A DNA stretch of 64,000 nucleotides from Candidatus Sulfurimonas marisnigri. Its GTDB lineage: Bacteria > Campylobacterota > Campylobacteria > Campylobacterales > Sulfurimonadaceae. The notes beneath the pieces were generated by a model, which saw nothing but the letters and a program-made list of their open reading frames with translations, did not search any database and had not been told where the DNA came from. Of this stretch, positions 9,263 to 18,923 are shown in pieces. Numbering within the stretch: the first letter of the stretch is position 1; each line of letters begins with the position of its first letter. The stretch spans positions 310,001 through 374,000 of the forward strand of contig NZ_CP054493.1 in assembly GCF_015265475.1 (NCBI RefSeq), written 5' to 3'. Made by a program: the position numbers and the translations under genes.

Positions 9263-9840
9263 TAATCTTCTCCAATAAGTAAGTAGTGTCTATTCTTGGT
9301 CTTTATTATTTTATGCTTTAAATCATTTCCTACTTCATCATAAACTTTTTCACCTTTATAAAAAAGAAGTTTTGAGTTTTCATCACGAAAGTTTTCACTT
9401 AGTTTTAAAAGCATATTTGTGTCTGTAACAGCTCTAGAAGTTACAAGTTCGAAAATCTCACTCTCCATGTCTTCAACCCGTTTTTTTACAACTCTAACAT
9501 TATCCAGTCCTAAATCTGCCTTTATAAACTGCAAAAAACTAGCACGTTTTGCGAGTGGTTCAACTAAAGTAACTTGTGTGTCAGGAAGACCAAAGGCTAA
9601 AATCATACCAGGAAAACCAGCCCCGGTGCCTATATCTAAAAGATTTTTAGTTTTTGGTAAAAAACTTATTGGGAAAACGGCATCATATATAAACTCATCT
9701 ATTGTTTTTTCATCTTTTGCACCAGTTAGATTATGGATTTTATTCCATTTGAAAAGCTGCTCTTTAAATTTTTGTATGTTGTAGAAAAAGTTGTCCGGCA
9801 AGTTGATATTATCATCTTGAAGTGCTGATTTTAAATCCAA
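9262..9840 (-). CDS. rsmG: 16S rRNA m7G527 methyltransferase
   Basis: This 192-residue Rossmann-fold methyltransferase modifies G527 of 16S rRNA using S-adenosylmethionine. The family signature [12 protein letters not shown] lies near residue 34, and the SAM-binding loop [13 protein letters not shown] near 66, followed by VTLVEP and VTSRAV. The start is a TTG with AGGA 5 nt upstream; no ATG fits the family N-terminus. The gene lies 9 nt downstream of ribA and overlaps the next gene by 1 nt. Confidence 0.94.
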   Translation of the reverse strand: MDLKSALQDDNINLPDNFFYNIQKFKEQLFKWNKIHNLTGAKDEKTIDEFIYDAVFPISFLPKTKNLLDIGTGAGFPGMILAFGLPDTQVTLVEPLAKRASFLQFIKADLGLDNVRVVKKRVEDMESEIFELVTSRAVTDTNMLLKLSENFRDENSKLLFYKGEKVYDEVGNDLKHKIIKTKNRHYLLIGED

Positions 9841-9849
9841 TAGTATCCT

Positions 9850-10413
9850 TTAGAGTAGATGACCCATGTCATCTTTTTTAACATTTAAATAATCTTTATT
9901 ATGTATGTTTGATTGCATAATAATAGGAATACGCTCAACAATTTCTATATCGCTTATGGAGTTTACTTTGTCAGGGTTGTTTGTAAGCAGTTTAATCTTA
10001 TGAATGTTGAAGTGATGGAGTATATATGTTACCATCTCATATGTTCTCTCATCAGCCCCAAAACCAAGCTGGTGATTAGCCTCTATGGTGTTTAAACCTT
10101 TATCTTGCAAAGCATAAGCGTTTATCTTATTTAAAAGACCAATATTCCTACCCTCTTGCCTAAGATAAATAACAATTCCATTAGTTTCTTCAGCAAGTTT
10201 TAGAGCATACTCTAGTTGATCTCTGCAATCACACTTAAGACTCCCAATGGCATCTCCAGTTAAACACTCTGAGTGAACTCTTACTATTGGAATTTCATCA
10301 AGAGCGTCTTTATAAATTACAAGATGTTCTTTGTTGCCCTCTTTAAAGGCTTTAACTTTGAAGTCTCCAAATCTAGATGGTAAGTTTGCTACTTCAGAAA
10401 TATCTATATTCAA
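9850..10413 (-). CDS. ribA: GTP cyclohydrolase II (single-domain)
   Basis: This 187-residue enzyme opens the GTP ring in the first step of riboflavin synthesis. The zinc site is CLTGDAIGSLKCDC (Cys at about 50, 61, 63), and EGRNIGLLNKI is the arginine/phosphate-binding segment. The start is a TTG preceded by AGGG at 8 nt. It is a stand-alone cyclohydrolase without the DHBP synthase domain fused in many bacteria. It is divergent from hemB across 82 nt that must contain both promoters. ribH lies elsewhere in the window (25543). Confidence 0.94.
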   Translation of the reverse strand: MNIDISEVANLPSRFGDFKVKAFKEGNKEHLVIYKDALDEIPIVRVHSECLTGDAIGSLKCDCRDQLEYALKLAEETNGIVIYLRQEGRNIGLLNKINAYALQDKGLNTIEANHQLGFGADERTYEMVTYILHHFNIHKIKLLTNNPDKVNSISDIEIVERIPIIMQSNIHNKDYLNVKKDDMGHLL

Positions 10414-10495
10414 TTAATGTACCCTACTTTTAACTTTAAAACGATAAAATAAATTTTTAAAAATTATAGCAAAAAAAACTTTTAAGGACTTAATT

Positions 10496-11470
10496 ATGTT
10501 TCAAAGATTTCGTAGAACTCGTCTTAATGGACATCTTCGCTCACTAGTTCGTGAGACAAATGTAAATATAACTGATTTTATCTATCCACTATTTGTTCGT
10601 TCAGGTGAAGGGATTAAAACAGAAGTGGCTTCTATGCCTGGTGTTTTTCAGATGAGTTTAGATGAAATTTTAAAAGAGTGCGAAGAGTTGAAAAAGATTG
10701 GACTTTACTCTATTATTCTTTTTGGAATTCCTGATGTAAAAGATTCTATTGGTTCAGATTCTCTTTGTGAACACGGAATTATTGCTACTGCAATAAGAGC
10801 TATTAAAGAGACTCATCCAGAGATGTTCGTAGTAACTGATTTGTGCTTTTGTGAATATACAGACCATGGACACTGTGGGATAATTGACGAAAAAAATGAA
10901 ACTGTAAATAATGATGCAACACTTGAAATATCAGGACAGCAGGCTGTCATTCACGCAAAGGCTGGAGCAGACATGATCGCGCCGTCTGGAATGATGGATG
11001 GAATAATTGAGACTCTAAGAGAAGCTCTTGATGGTGCAGGATTTGAGAATTTACCAATCATGAGCTACTCGACTAAATTTGCATCGGGATACTATGGACC
11101 GTTTAGAGATGTAGCAGAATCAACACCAAGTTTTGGTGACCGTGCTTCGTATCAAATGGATCCAGCAAACAGAAGAGAAGCGATTGCTGAGAGTATTGAA
11201 GATGAAGCACAAGGTGCAGACATACTGATGGTAAAACCTGCTCTTGCATATTTAGACATAGTACGTGAAATAAAAGATAGTACATCTTTGCCAATGGCTG
11301 TTTATAATGTGAGCGGTGAATATGCTATGTTAAAACTTGCAGGTAAACACAATTTAATTGATTACAATAGAGTTGTAATGGAGACTATGGTCAGTTTTAA
11401 GCGTGCTGGGGCAGATATCATTATCTCTTATCATGCAAAAGAAGTTGCAAAGATGTTGCTTAATAAGTAG
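10496..11470 (+). CDS. hemB: Delta-aminolevulinic acid dehydratase (porphobilinogen synthase)
   Basis: A 324-residue enzyme that condenses two 5-aminolevulinate molecules to porphobilinogen in haem synthesis. The Schiff-base lysines sit in [12 protein letters not shown] (about 190) and [10 protein letters not shown] (about 247). The cysteine metal ligands are visible in [14 protein letters not shown] (about 120-132), so this is the zinc-type active site. AAGGA precedes the ATG by 7 nt. It is one of three tetrapyrrole genes here, with hemJ and hemD. Confidence 0.96.
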   Translation: MFQRFRRTRLNGHLRSLVRETNVNITDFIYPLFVRSGEGIKTEVASMPGVFQMSLDEILKECEELKKIGLYSIILFGIPDVKDSIGSDSLCEHGIIATAIRAIKETHPEMFVVTDLCFCEYTDHGHCGIIDEKNETVNNDATLEISGQQAVIHAKAGADMIAPSGMMDGIIETLREALDGAGFENLPIMSYSTKFASGYYGPFRDVAESTPSFGDRASYQMDPANRREAIAESIEDEAQGADILMVKPALAYLDIVREIKDSTSLPMAVYNVSGEYAMLKLAGKHNLIDYNRVVMETMVSFKRAGADIIISYHAKEVAKMLLNK

Positions 11471-11538
11471 TTTTAAAGATAACTACCTATAGAATGGCAA
11501 CATAAATATAGTTATATAATAAAAATTTGGGGAAAATA

Positions 11539-12462
11539 TTGAGACATTTTTTGACACTAAAAGACTTTACGAAAGAAGAGATTTTAGAAATTATTGATAT
11601 CGGACTTGAAATTAAAAAAAATTTGAAGTTAAAAATTTACAAAAAAGAACTGGAAAACCAGACTTTGGGTATGATTTTTGAAAAAAGTTCAACAAGAACA
11701 AGAGTTAGTTTTGAAACAGGAATGTTTCAACTAGGCGGACATGCTCTGTTTTTGTCTAATCGTGATATTCATCTAGGTCGTGGTGAGCCAATAAAAGATA
11801 CTGCAAGAGTAATTTCAAGTATGTGTGATATGGTAATGATTAGAACCTTTGAACACTCAATGATAGAAGAGTTCTCACGTTACTCAAAAGTACCAGTTAT
11901 TAATGGACTTACAGACTCCTATCACCCTGTCCAACTTTTAGCAGATTATATGACCTTAGTTGAATATAGTGCAGAAAAAAATATAGTTGCTGCTTATGTC
12001 GGTGATGGAAATAATATGACACACTCTTGGATGATGCTTTGTGCAAAACTAGGGTTTGAACTTAGAATCGCTACTCCAAAAGGGTATGAAGTTGATAGTG
12101 ATATTTTAACTCAAGCTCTTGAACTTGCTAAAGAGAGTGGAGCAATTATTACTACAACTAATGATCCTCAAGTTGCTGTAAAAGGTGCAACTGTTGTAAC
12201 AACTGATACTTGGACCTCAATGGGGCAGGAAGAAGAAAAAGAAGAACGTATAAAAGTATTCAGTGGTTTTATGGTTGATGAAGAGATGATGAGTTTGGCA
12301 CAAAGTGGTGCTAAGTTTTTACACTGTCTTCCTGCTTATAGAGGTCTTGAAGTGAGTGAAGAAGTTTTTGATAAACACTCTGAGATAGTTTTTAATGAGG
12401 CTGAAAATAGGCTCCATGCTCAAAAGGGCTTGATGGTTTGGTTAAATAAACAAAAAGGTTAG
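11539..12462 (+). CDS. argF: Ornithine carbamoyltransferase
   Basis: The 307-residue enzyme forms citrulline from ornithine and carbamoyl phosphate in arginine synthesis. The carbamoyl-phosphate loop [10 protein letters not shown] (about 48), the HPVQLLADY segment (about 135) and the HCLPAYRG catalytic Cys motif (about 268) are all present. No ATG fits the N-terminus. I chose the TTG at 11539, 6 nt after GGGG, because it gives the expected [10 protein letters not shown] beginning; another in-frame TTG lies at 11527. The next gene, a multihaem cytochrome, starts 5 nt after the stop. Confidence 0.94.
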   Translation: MRHFLTLKDFTKEEILEIIDIGLEIKKNLKLKIYKKELENQTLGMIFEKSSTRTRVSFETGMFQLGGHALFLSNRDIHLGRGEPIKDTARVISSMCDMVMIRTFEHSMIEEFSRYSKVPVINGLTDSYHPVQLLADYMTLVEYSAEKNIVAAYVGDGNNMTHSWMMLCAKLGFELRIATPKGYEVDSDILTQALELAKESGAIITTTNDPQVAVKGATVVTTDTWTSMGQEEEKEERIKVFSGFMVDEEMMSLAQSGAKFLHCLPAYRGLEVSEEVFDKHSEIVFNEAENRLHAQKGLMVWLNKQKG

Positions 12463-12466
12463 AAGA

Positions 12467-13657
12467 ATGAGAATATTATTAGTGATTATAACTTTTATTG
12501 TGTCGTTAGGTGCTGCAACGGTAGTAAAAGTTGATGAAAAATTTCAAACATCTGATAAATGTCAGGCGTGTCATATGCCTATAGTACAAGAGTGGGAAAA
12601 ATCTCAACACGCTAAAAGTCATTATAAAAATGACGAATACTTTAGAGCGTCTATTGATTACATAAGTAAAAAAACAAGAAAAAGTCTAAATAGCGTAAAG
12701 ATTGAGTGTGCAACTTGTCATAATCCAAGAATTTCTGTTACTGGTACTAGTGAAAGTTATGAAATAATAGCGGCTATGAATTTAGACAAAGATTCTGCCG
12801 TAAACAAAGCTGTAAATTCGGACTCTATCAATGAGGGAATAAACTGTGCTGTTTGTCACAATATAGATAAAATACATACAAATAAGGATGAGTCAGCAAG
12901 AGGTATGAACCGCGTAAAATGGATGAAATCAGGAATAATGGCAGGACCGTACAAAGATGCTAATTCACCTTATCACAAAACACAATATCGTGATTTTATG
13001 GATACAAATTCAGATAAACTCTGTTTTGTATGCCATGCGAATGATAAGTCTGTTAAAGGTCTAGTTTTCACAGATATGCTTTCAGAATATAAAAAAGGTA
13101 AAAAATCTTGTGTCGATTGTCACATGGGACCTAGAAAAACAGGTGCTGCTTCAACGCTTCCTATAGATAATGGAAAACCAAAAAAGAGAGAAGTAAGAAA
13201 ACATGGTTTTGAAGGTGCACATGTATTTAGTATGTGGAAAGATGCATTAGATATAAAATTAACTCAGAAAAAAGATAATATAATAATTGTTATATCAAAT
13301 CCACAGCCTCATAATATTCCAAGTGGTTTTGGTGCAAGAGAATTAATAGTAGATGTGACATATAAAAATGGTGTAAAAGAGATTAAAAATAAAAGAATCT
13401 CTTTGACTACACATTATACAAGAAGGGGCGGTAGGCCAACAATTCCTCATGCGGCTGAAAAAGCTTCAGAAGATATGAGTATTCCGGCTAATGGAGAAAA
13501 GGTTTTTAAAGTTCCTAATGTTAAAGGTGCTAAAAGTATTAAGGTTGAGCTATATTATAGATTGGTTAATGATGAGGTTCGTTCTATCTTAAAGCTTAAA
13601 GATAAGATTTGGGCTAAAGAGAGCTTAGTAGCCGCAAAAAAGATAAGGCTAAAATAG
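12467..13657 (+). CDS. Periplasmic pentahaem c-type cytochrome
   Basis: A 396-residue secreted protein with an N-terminal signal peptide (about 1-17, cleavage near GAA-TVV) and five CxxCH haem motifs: CQACH, CATCH, CAVCH, CFVCH and CVDCH, all in the first ~220 residues. The C-terminal ~150 residues lack haem sites and look like a beta-rich domain (NPQPHNIPSGFGARE onward). The pattern resembles multihaem cytochromes of the c554/hydroxylamine-oxidoreductase type, but I cannot name a substrate. It starts 5 nt after argF, so the two are probably co-transcribed, an odd pairing. It could be an electron carrier or a terminal reductase. Confidence 0.85.
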   Translation: MRILLVIITFIVSLGAATVVKVDEKFQTSDKCQACHMPIVQEWEKSQHAKSHYKNDEYFRASIDYISKKTRKSLNSVKIECATCHNPRISVTGTSESYEIIAAMNLDKDSAVNKAVNSDSINEGINCAVCHNIDKIHTNKDESARGMNRVKWMKSGIMAGPYKDANSPYHKTQYRDFMDTNSDKLCFVCHANDKSVKGLVFTDMLSEYKKGKKSCVDCHMGPRKTGAASTLPIDNGKPKKREVRKHGFEGAHVFSMWKDALDIKLTQKKDNIIIVISNPQPHNIPSGFGARELIVDVTYKNGVKEIKNKRISLTTHYTRRGGRPTIPHAAEKASEDMSIPANGEKVFKVPNVKGAKSIKVELYYRLVNDEVRSILKLKDKIWAKESLVAAKKIRLK

Positions 13658-13682
13658 GTAAGATACTTTTTAGTATCTTACC
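13657..13682. terminator. Inverted repeat between convergent cytochrome and trpS genes
   Basis: A perfect 10-bp stem, GGTAAGATAC with GTATCTTACC around a 6-nt loop, begins at the cytochrome stop codon and overlaps the last codons of trpS. It may end transcription from both sides, although neither side has a long U tract. Confidence 0.5.
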
Positions 13683-14629
13683 CCTGTAACAGATCTGATT
13701 TTCTCAATTGTAGGCATTGCAATTTCTTTTGCTTTATTTGCCCCTAAATTTAAAATTTCTCTAACTTCATCTTGATTGTTTTGGAAATATTCACGTTTAT
13801 TTCTAAACTCTCTAAAGTACTCCCACATAACTTCTCCAAGATAAATTTTAAAATGGCCGTGACCCTCTCCACCACTTTTGTACCTCTCTTGAAGCGCCAA
13901 GAGATTGTCACCCTCTAAAAATAGTTTTGCCATGTTGTAAACGTTGCAGTTTGCATACTCTTTTGGCTCTTCCATTGCTACATTTTCAGTAACAATTTTT
14001 TTGATGGTTTTCATCTGTTTCTTCTCTTCGCCAAATATATTTACAACATTTCCATAACTCTTAGACATCTTTAGGCCATCTATTCCTGGAACAGTTTGAA
14101 CATCTTCTTGAACACGAAATTCTGGCATAACTAAAATATCACCATATTGGTTGTTAAATTTAGTTGCTATGTCTCTTGCTATCTCTACATGTTGAATTTG
14201 ATCTTTCCCCACTGGAACAACTTCTGAGCCATATAGTAAAATATCTGCTGCCATTAAAACAGGGTAAGAAAAAAGTGAATGGTTTGCAGCAATACCTTTA
14301 GCTGTTTTATCCTTGTAACTGTGAGCTCGTTCTAGTAATCCCATAGGAGTAAATGAAGATAAAACCCAATATAGCTCAAGCACATCTTTAACATCTGACT
14401 GAACCCAAAAAACAGATTTATTTGGATCAATACCTAGTGCTAAAAAGTCTGTCGCACACTGCATTGTTAATTTCGATAAATCTTTACCACCACTAGTCAT
14501 TGCATGATAGTTAGCAATAAATGCAAAAGTTTGACTTGTTTTCTGAGCTTCTACCATCTGTTTAATAGAACCAAAATAGTTCCCTATGTGTAAGTCACCA
14601 GATGGCTGAATACCTGTTAAAACTCTCAT
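13670..14629 (-). CDS. trpS: Tryptophanyl-tRNA synthetase
   Basis: This 319-residue class I synthetase charges tRNA-Trp. The HIGH motif is in GDLHIGNYFGS (about 11-20) and the KMSKS loop is in GLKMSKSYGN (about 190). GIQPSGDLHIG is typical of bacterial TrpS. Length and ends match the family. It is monocistronic and convergent with the cytochrome gene; the 113-nt gap to the short HPF gene holds both promoters. Confidence 0.96.
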   Translation of the reverse strand: MRVLTGIQPSGDLHIGNYFGSIKQMVEAQKTSQTFAFIANYHAMTSGGKDLSKLTMQCATDFLALGIDPNKSVFWVQSDVKDVLELYWVLSSFTPMGLLERAHSYKDKTAKGIAANHSLFSYPVLMAADILLYGSEVVPVGKDQIQHVEIARDIATKFNNQYGDILVMPEFRVQEDVQTVPGIDGLKMSKSYGNVVNIFGEEKKQMKTIKKIVTENVAMEEPKEYANCNVYNMAKLFLEGDNLLALQERYKSGGEGHGHFKIYLGEVMWEYFREFRNKREYFQNNQDEVREILNLGANKAKEIAMPTIEKIRSVTGVRY

Positions 14630-14742
14630 ATGTAAGACTCCAAAATAATTTATAAATTTATGACATTATACATTTTTTAGCTTTATTTCGCTATCATATA
14701 AGTTATACAGAGCAGTTAGGCTGCAATATTAAAGGATTTATT

Positions 14743-15072
14743 ATGAACGTACAAGTACACGCGAAGGACATTACACTACAGTCGAGCACAAGAGCTCACA
14801 TCGAATCTGCAATTGAGAGCTTCAAAAAATATTCGTTAGATATTACGTCAGTAAATGTTCATCTGCAAGCTGAAAAAAAAGGTGTTTCTATAGAATTTGA
14901 TATTCATGTTGCCCGCGCTCAGCCAATTGTTATTTCTCAAGTAGACGATAACTTGGATGCTGCAATTGATTTAGCAATTGACAGAGCTACAAAAGCACTT
15001 CGCCGTTTACATGAAAAAGTAGTTTCACACCAAAGCACTTCAGTAAAAGACTTGGAAACATTAGATAACTAA
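14743..15072 (+). CDS. Short ribosome hibernation-promoting factor (HPF/RaiA family)
   Basis: A 109-residue protein with only the N-terminal S30AE fold (MNVQVHAKDITL start, DNLDAAIDLAIDRATKALRRLHEK helix). The family binds the decoding region of idle ribosomes. It lacks the dimerisation domain found in the long paralogue at 33110-33652. The ATG is preceded by AAAGGA. Its stop overlaps the hemJ start (TAATG). Whether it acts like YfiA (blocking) or like short HPF cannot be decided from the sequence. Confidence 0.85.
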   Translation: MNVQVHAKDITLQSSTRAHIESAIESFKKYSLDITSVNVHLQAEKKGVSIEFDIHVARAQPIVISQVDDNLDAAIDLAIDRATKALRRLHEKVVSHQSTSVKDLETLDN

Positions 15073-15518
15073 TGTATAGTTGGATTATTTGGTTCCATAT
15101 ATTGTCATTTACTTCATGGTTCGCCGTGTTGTTTTACATGCCAAGGCTATTCGTATATCATGCAGAAAATATTGATAATGAAGGTTTTGTTGAAGTTGTA
15201 AAAGTAATGGAAATGAAAATATATAAATATATTGGTGTTCCATCTATGTGGGCAACTGTAGTTAGTGGTGTGGCTATGATATTTTTATCAACTTCACATT
15301 ATGGTGGAGTTAACATAATGTCAACTGGCGGTTGGTTGCACGCTAAGATATTTTTGGTTGTAGTTTTAATGGGATACTTTTTTTCAATGGGTTATTATAG
15401 AAATAAATTTTTAAATAATGAGTGTACAAAAAGTGGAAAATTTTTCCGTGTCTATAATGAAGTTCCAACTCTTCTGTTGTTGGCTATTGTTGCGTTGGTG
15501 ATTTTTAAACCATTTTAG
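15072..15518 (+). CDS. hemJ: Protoporphyrinogen IX oxidase HemJ
   Basis: A 148-residue membrane protein with four predicted helices and the histidines typical of the family: WFHILSFTSWF near the N-terminus, PRLFVYH at the end of helix 1, and GGWLHAKI in the middle. HemJ oxidises protoporphyrinogen IX in bacteria that lack HemG and HemY, common in Campylobacterota. The start overlaps the previous stop by 1 nt, so it is co-translated with the hibernation factor. Confidence 0.9.
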   Translation: MYSWIIWFHILSFTSWFAVLFYMPRLFVYHAENIDNEGFVEVVKVMEMKIYKYIGVPSMWATVVSGVAMIFLSTSHYGGVNIMSTGGWLHAKIFLVVVLMGYFFSMGYYRNKFLNNECTKSGKFFRVYNEVPTLLLLAIVALVIFKPF

Positions 15519-15529
15519 TACTTATATGC

Positions 15530-15581
15530 TAGTCGCATTCGCGACTACACTAAACATTCTTGGTTAGAGTAGAGAATGTTT
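15530..15581. terminator. Two inverted repeats between convergent hemJ and der
   Basis: A 7-bp stem, TAGTCGC with GCGACTA (15530-15547), is followed by a 9-bp stem, AAACATTCT with AGAATGTTT (15552-15560 and 15573-15581). They fill the gap between the two convergent genes and are plausible transcription ends, one per direction, though U tracts are poor. Confidence 0.45.
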
Positions 15582-17090
15582 CTACTTCTCGCCTCTCTTT
15601 TTTGCTTTAAAAAGAACAGGTGTTCCTGTAAAATTGAAAGACTCTCTTAGTTTATTTGTTAAGTATCTTCTGTATGTAAAGTGAAGACCTTTAGGCTTAT
15701 TCATGACTATCGCTATTTTAGGCGGTCTAGTCTCGTACTGCGTTGCATAGTAGATTCTAATAACTTGACCATGCATGCTTGGAAGATGATGTTTTCTCAT
15801 CGCTTTTTCCATAGCATCATTTAGTTGTGAAGTTGTAATTCGTTGTGAGTAGTTTTCATTTATCTCTAAAATCATATCATTAAGTTTATCAACTCTTTGG
15901 TGCGATTTTGCAGATAGTGTGATAATTGGTGCATAAGCTAAGAACTTAAATCTGTCTCTTACGCTTTGAATGATTTTATCATGCTCATCTCTTTTTGATA
16001 TATCCCACTTATTTAGAACGATTATACAAGCGAGTTTATTACTGTCTACAAGACCGGCAATTTTCTCATCAAGGTCTAAAAAAGGCTCACTTGCATCTAA
16101 AATAACAAGTGCCATATTTGAATTTTCCAGCATCTCTGTTGTTCTCATTAGAGCAAATTTTTCTATACCTATTATCTTACCGCGACGTCTAAGACCTGCT
16201 GTATCTACGAAAGTAAGCTGTTTTCCTTTGTAGACAATACTCTCATCAATTGGGTCAATTGTTGTGCCTGCTACGCTACTGACAACAGATCTCTCTTCAC
16301 CTAAAAGAGCATTTAAAAGTGAGCTTTTACCAACATTTGTACGACCGATAATAGAGATTTTAATGTGATTTATATCATCTTCATTAAACTCTTTTATCTT
16401 GTCATTTTGGGCAAAAATAGAGTTTTCATCATCAATGGCACCATCCATTTCATCTTCATCCCAATATGTAAATCCATCATCTTCTTCATCTTGGTCTTGT
16501 GTATTTGCAAAGAAATCTTCATCACTTAAATCTTCACGAATTATGGTGATTTCATCATTACCTTCTTCATTACCTTCTTCAAAAGCTTCTTTTATAATGT
16601 CAGAATCTGGAATCTTACTGGCTACCCAATCAAGAAGCTCAACTGTATGTCTATTATGAGCTACAGATATGCCAAAGATAGCATCTGTTCCAAACTCATA
16701 GAAATCCCAAAGTTTCTCTTTCATTTTATCATTGTCTATTTTATTTACAATAAGAGCTACATCTTTACCCATAGTTTGAAGTTCATAAAAAAGTTTTTTA
16801 TCTTCATCTTCTGGTAAGCCTTTGCCATCAACCATATAAAGAATTATGTCAGCCTGATAGGCTGCTTTAAGTGACATCTCTTTAATCTTGTCAAATAGCT
16901 CACAACCCTTATCTAAACCGCCAGTGTCCAACAGTAGAGCCTGCTTGTTTATGATTGTTACCGGTCGCCTTTTTACATCTCTTGTTGTACCTGCTTGTTC
17001 AGATGTTATAGCATCTCTTTTTTTAACCAGTCTATTAAAAAGTGAACTTTTGCCAACATTTGGACGACCAATAATTGCAATTTTTTTCAT
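15582..17090 (-). CDS. der: Tandem GTPase Der (EngA), ribosome assembly
   Basis: A 502-residue GTPase with two G domains and a C-terminal KH-like domain; the family is essential for 50S subunit maturation. The first P-loop is GRPNVGKSSLFN (residue 7 on), with DTGG and NKID. The second is GRTNVGKSSLLN (about 250), with DTAG and NKWD. Between the domains is a long, very acidic insert (about residues 170-240, many Asp/Glu). That makes the protein longer than many EngA proteins. It is monocistronic on the minus strand. Confidence 0.95.
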   Translation of the reverse strand: MKKIAIIGRPNVGKSSLFNRLVKKRDAITSEQAGTTRDVKRRPVTIINKQALLLDTGGLDKGCELFDKIKEMSLKAAYQADIILYMVDGKGLPEDEDKKLFYELQTMGKDVALIVNKIDNDKMKEKLWDFYEFGTDAIFGISVAHNRHTVELLDWVASKIPDSDIIKEAFEEGNEEGNDEITIIREDLSDEDFFANTQDQDEEDDGFTYWDEDEMDGAIDDENSIFAQNDKIKEFNEDDINHIKISIIGRTNVGKSSLLNALLGEERSVVSSVAGTTIDPIDESIVYKGKQLTFVDTAGLRRRGKIIGIEKFALMRTTEMLENSNMALVILDASEPFLDLDEKIAGLVDSNKLACIIVLNKWDISKRDEHDKIIQSVRDRFKFLAYAPIITLSAKSHQRVDKLNDMILEINENYSQRITTSQLNDAMEKAMRKHHLPSMHGQVIRIYYATQYETRPPKIAIVMNKPKGLHFTYRRYLTNKLRESFNFTGTPVLFKAKKRGEK

Positions 17091-17189
17091 GTTTGTTGCC
17101 TTGCTTTAAGTGAAGAAATATTTGTAGTTTATTTGGAATTATATCTAAAATAAAGAGTTAAATTTTAGGAGTTAAAATCTTGCTTGAGG

Positions 17190-17213
17190 AAACTCCCTCT
17201 TTGTGGGGAGTTT
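17190..17213 (-). terminator. Hairpin downstream of LPP20 lipoprotein gene
   Basis: An 8-bp stem, AAACTCCC with GGGAGTTT around an 8-nt loop, lies just after the stop of the 17220-17801 gene. In the minus direction it is followed by a weak T stretch, consistent with a terminator. Confidence 0.5.
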
Positions 17214-17219
17214 TAGTCA

Positions 17220-17801
17220 CTAGTTATCAGAAAATTCTTTTTCTAAACCTTCTAAAGCGTTCTTGGCTTTAAATTGTTGCCATAGAGCTTGATCATTTTT
17301 GAAACTCGTTTTAAGATTATTTTTGATTTGTTCATTAGCAGATTGTTTTGATACAGTCACTAACATGTATAGTGCACCAGATGGAGCATTCCACGTATCA
17401 ATAGATTTTGAACCAATTAGGTCAACTTTTGCGACCTGTTTAGTTACAGTTTCTGTTGTTTGATCAACAGTTTCACTTCCAGCAACACCAGTTGTGCCAG
17501 TATATAAAGAAATCTTATCTTTTACAAGTGTACTAATCTGCTGAGCTAAATCTGAGCGACCGTTAGCTACTGCAACTCGTCTCATATGACCCATTCCAGC
17601 AGCGCTTTTTTGAGCAACACCAACACCAGCATAGGCACCATCCGCTGACGGTCTACATGTCCAATCAGGAGCTGGTACATTTTCTTGTTTACAAATATTA
17701 TTGAACTCAACCTCTTCTGGTTTAACGTCTTTCTTTGAACATCCTGTAATAGTAGCAGCCAATAGACCTGCCAATGCAATTGATGAAATAACTTTAGTCA
17801 T
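17220..17801 (-). CDS. LPP20-family lipoprotein
   Basis: A 193-residue lipoprotein. Residues 1-20 form a signal peptide ending in the lipobox TITGC, giving an N-terminal lipidated Cys. The mature part holds an LPP20-type domain (YAGVGVAQKSAAGMGHMRRVA then ALYMLVTVSK). LPP20 is a surface antigen family of Helicobacter and relatives; its molecular role is unclear. A strong AAAGGAG lies 7-10 nt before the ATG. A second, more divergent member follows upstream at 17874. Confidence 0.85.
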   Translation of the reverse strand: MTKVISSIALAGLLAATITGCSKKDVKPEEVEFNNICKQENVPAPDWTCRPSADGAYAGVGVAQKSAAGMGHMRRVAVANGRSDLAQQISTLVKDKISLYTGTTGVAGSETVDQTTETVTKQVAKVDLIGSKSIDTWNAPSGALYMLVTVSKQSANEQIKNNLKTSFKNDQALWQQFKAKNALEGLEKEFSDN

Positions 17802-17873
17802 ATATATCTCTCCTTTTATTTGAAATCATTGTATCAGCTTTAATCTTAAATAATATTTACTAACTAAGCTCTG

Positions 17874-18863
17874 CTAGTGCTTTTTAATTCCGATAAAGTC
17901 AAAGACACCAAGTTGCTTTATTTTACTTCTCAGATTGATTGCCGATTGTTCTTTAGCCTCTATTAGGTTTTTTCTAGATTTTCCAATAAATGTATGCTGT
18001 CTAAATGCTACTTCCTTTTTCTCTTTATCAAAGAGCGTAAATTTGATAAGAGATTTAGATTTATTAAAACTGTATTCCTGAGATTCATCAGTTTTTGATG
18101 TAATTAGAAGCTTAAAAGAGTTTTTGTTGTCTGTGCTATTTGCTGCATTTAAGCCTTTCTCTTCTATGGCATTTTTTATAATTGATGAGAAAAACCTTGA
18201 GTTTCCATCGGCTAGAATATATATATTTAGATTTGATTTTATTTCATCATACTCATCTTTCATAAGTCTTAAAAATCTAAATTCATCATCAGAATTATAT
18301 GTATATTTCAATAACTCTTTATAGCCAGTGAGTGATGCAAGAGTATGGTACTCTAACATAAGTGGGTCAAGTGCAACGAATTTTTCTATATCTGTTTTTG
18401 CAGTAATTAAACTTTTTTCTTGTTTAACTCGTGACATTTTTGCATCAGAAATTATTTTTAGTGATTGATATATTTCTTCCTTATATATGCTTATAAGAAC
18501 AAGAACCTCACCTTTATAATTTTTTGATTTTACTAGTTTTATATGATTAAGGTACAATTTTTTTGAAATGTCAGAGTTTTGTTCTGAAATTTTTTTAAGT
18601 GTATCATCATCTAAAGGTTGAAGTAGATGAGAAGAGCTTTTAAAAGATTCATCTAGCTCGGTGCTCAGAGAGACTCTCATAGAATAGACAGCAACTTTTT
18701 TTGCTTTTTCAATAGTGTCAGATGTTCCAACAGCATAAAGAAGTAGATTGTCTTTTGGTATATTTGTATACCACGTTGGAATATTGTCAGGCTCTGGTTT
18801 TGGTTGCGAAGAACAACCTGCAATTAGTGCTATTATAAGCGCTAATATAATATTTTTATACAT
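17874..18863 (-). CDS. Predicted lipoprotein, LPP20-like, 329 aa
   Basis: The N-terminus is a lipoprotein signal with lipobox LIAGC (Cys at about 17). The segment PTWYTNIPKDNLLLYAVGTSDTI resembles the start of LPP20-type domains, with a conserved Trp-Tyr and a GxG-like turn, so it is probably a larger, diverged relative of the neighbouring gene. The C-terminal half has a beta/alpha pattern that I do not recognise. It lies on the same strand as the smaller LPP20 gene, with a 72-nt gap holding that gene's own ribosome-binding site. AAGGA precedes the ATG. Confidence 0.75.
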   Translation of the reverse strand: MYKNIILALIIALIAGCSSQPKPEPDNIPTWYTNIPKDNLLLYAVGTSDTIEKAKKVAVYSMRVSLSTELDESFKSSSHLLQPLDDDTLKKISEQNSDISKKLYLNHIKLVKSKNYKGEVLVLISIYKEEIYQSLKIISDAKMSRVKQEKSLITAKTDIEKFVALDPLMLEYHTLASLTGYKELLKYTYNSDDEFRFLRLMKDEYDEIKSNLNIYILADGNSRFFSSIIKNAIEEKGLNAANSTDNKNSFKLLITSKTDESQEYSFNKSKSLIKFTLFDKEKKEVAFRQHTFIGKSRKNLIEAKEQSAINLRSKIKQLGVFDFIGIKKH

Positions 18864-18911
18864 ATATTGTCCTTGTTTTGAAAGAATTCTATCAAAATAA
18901 TTTTAAACTAG

Positions 18912-18917
18912 TATAAT
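18912..18917 (+). promoter_or_regulatory. -10 box placed for leaderless transcription
   Basis: TATAAT ends 6 nt before the ATG at 18924, the same spacing as at alr. No ribosome-binding site can fit between. Confidence 0.6.
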
Positions 18918-18923
18918 ACGATT

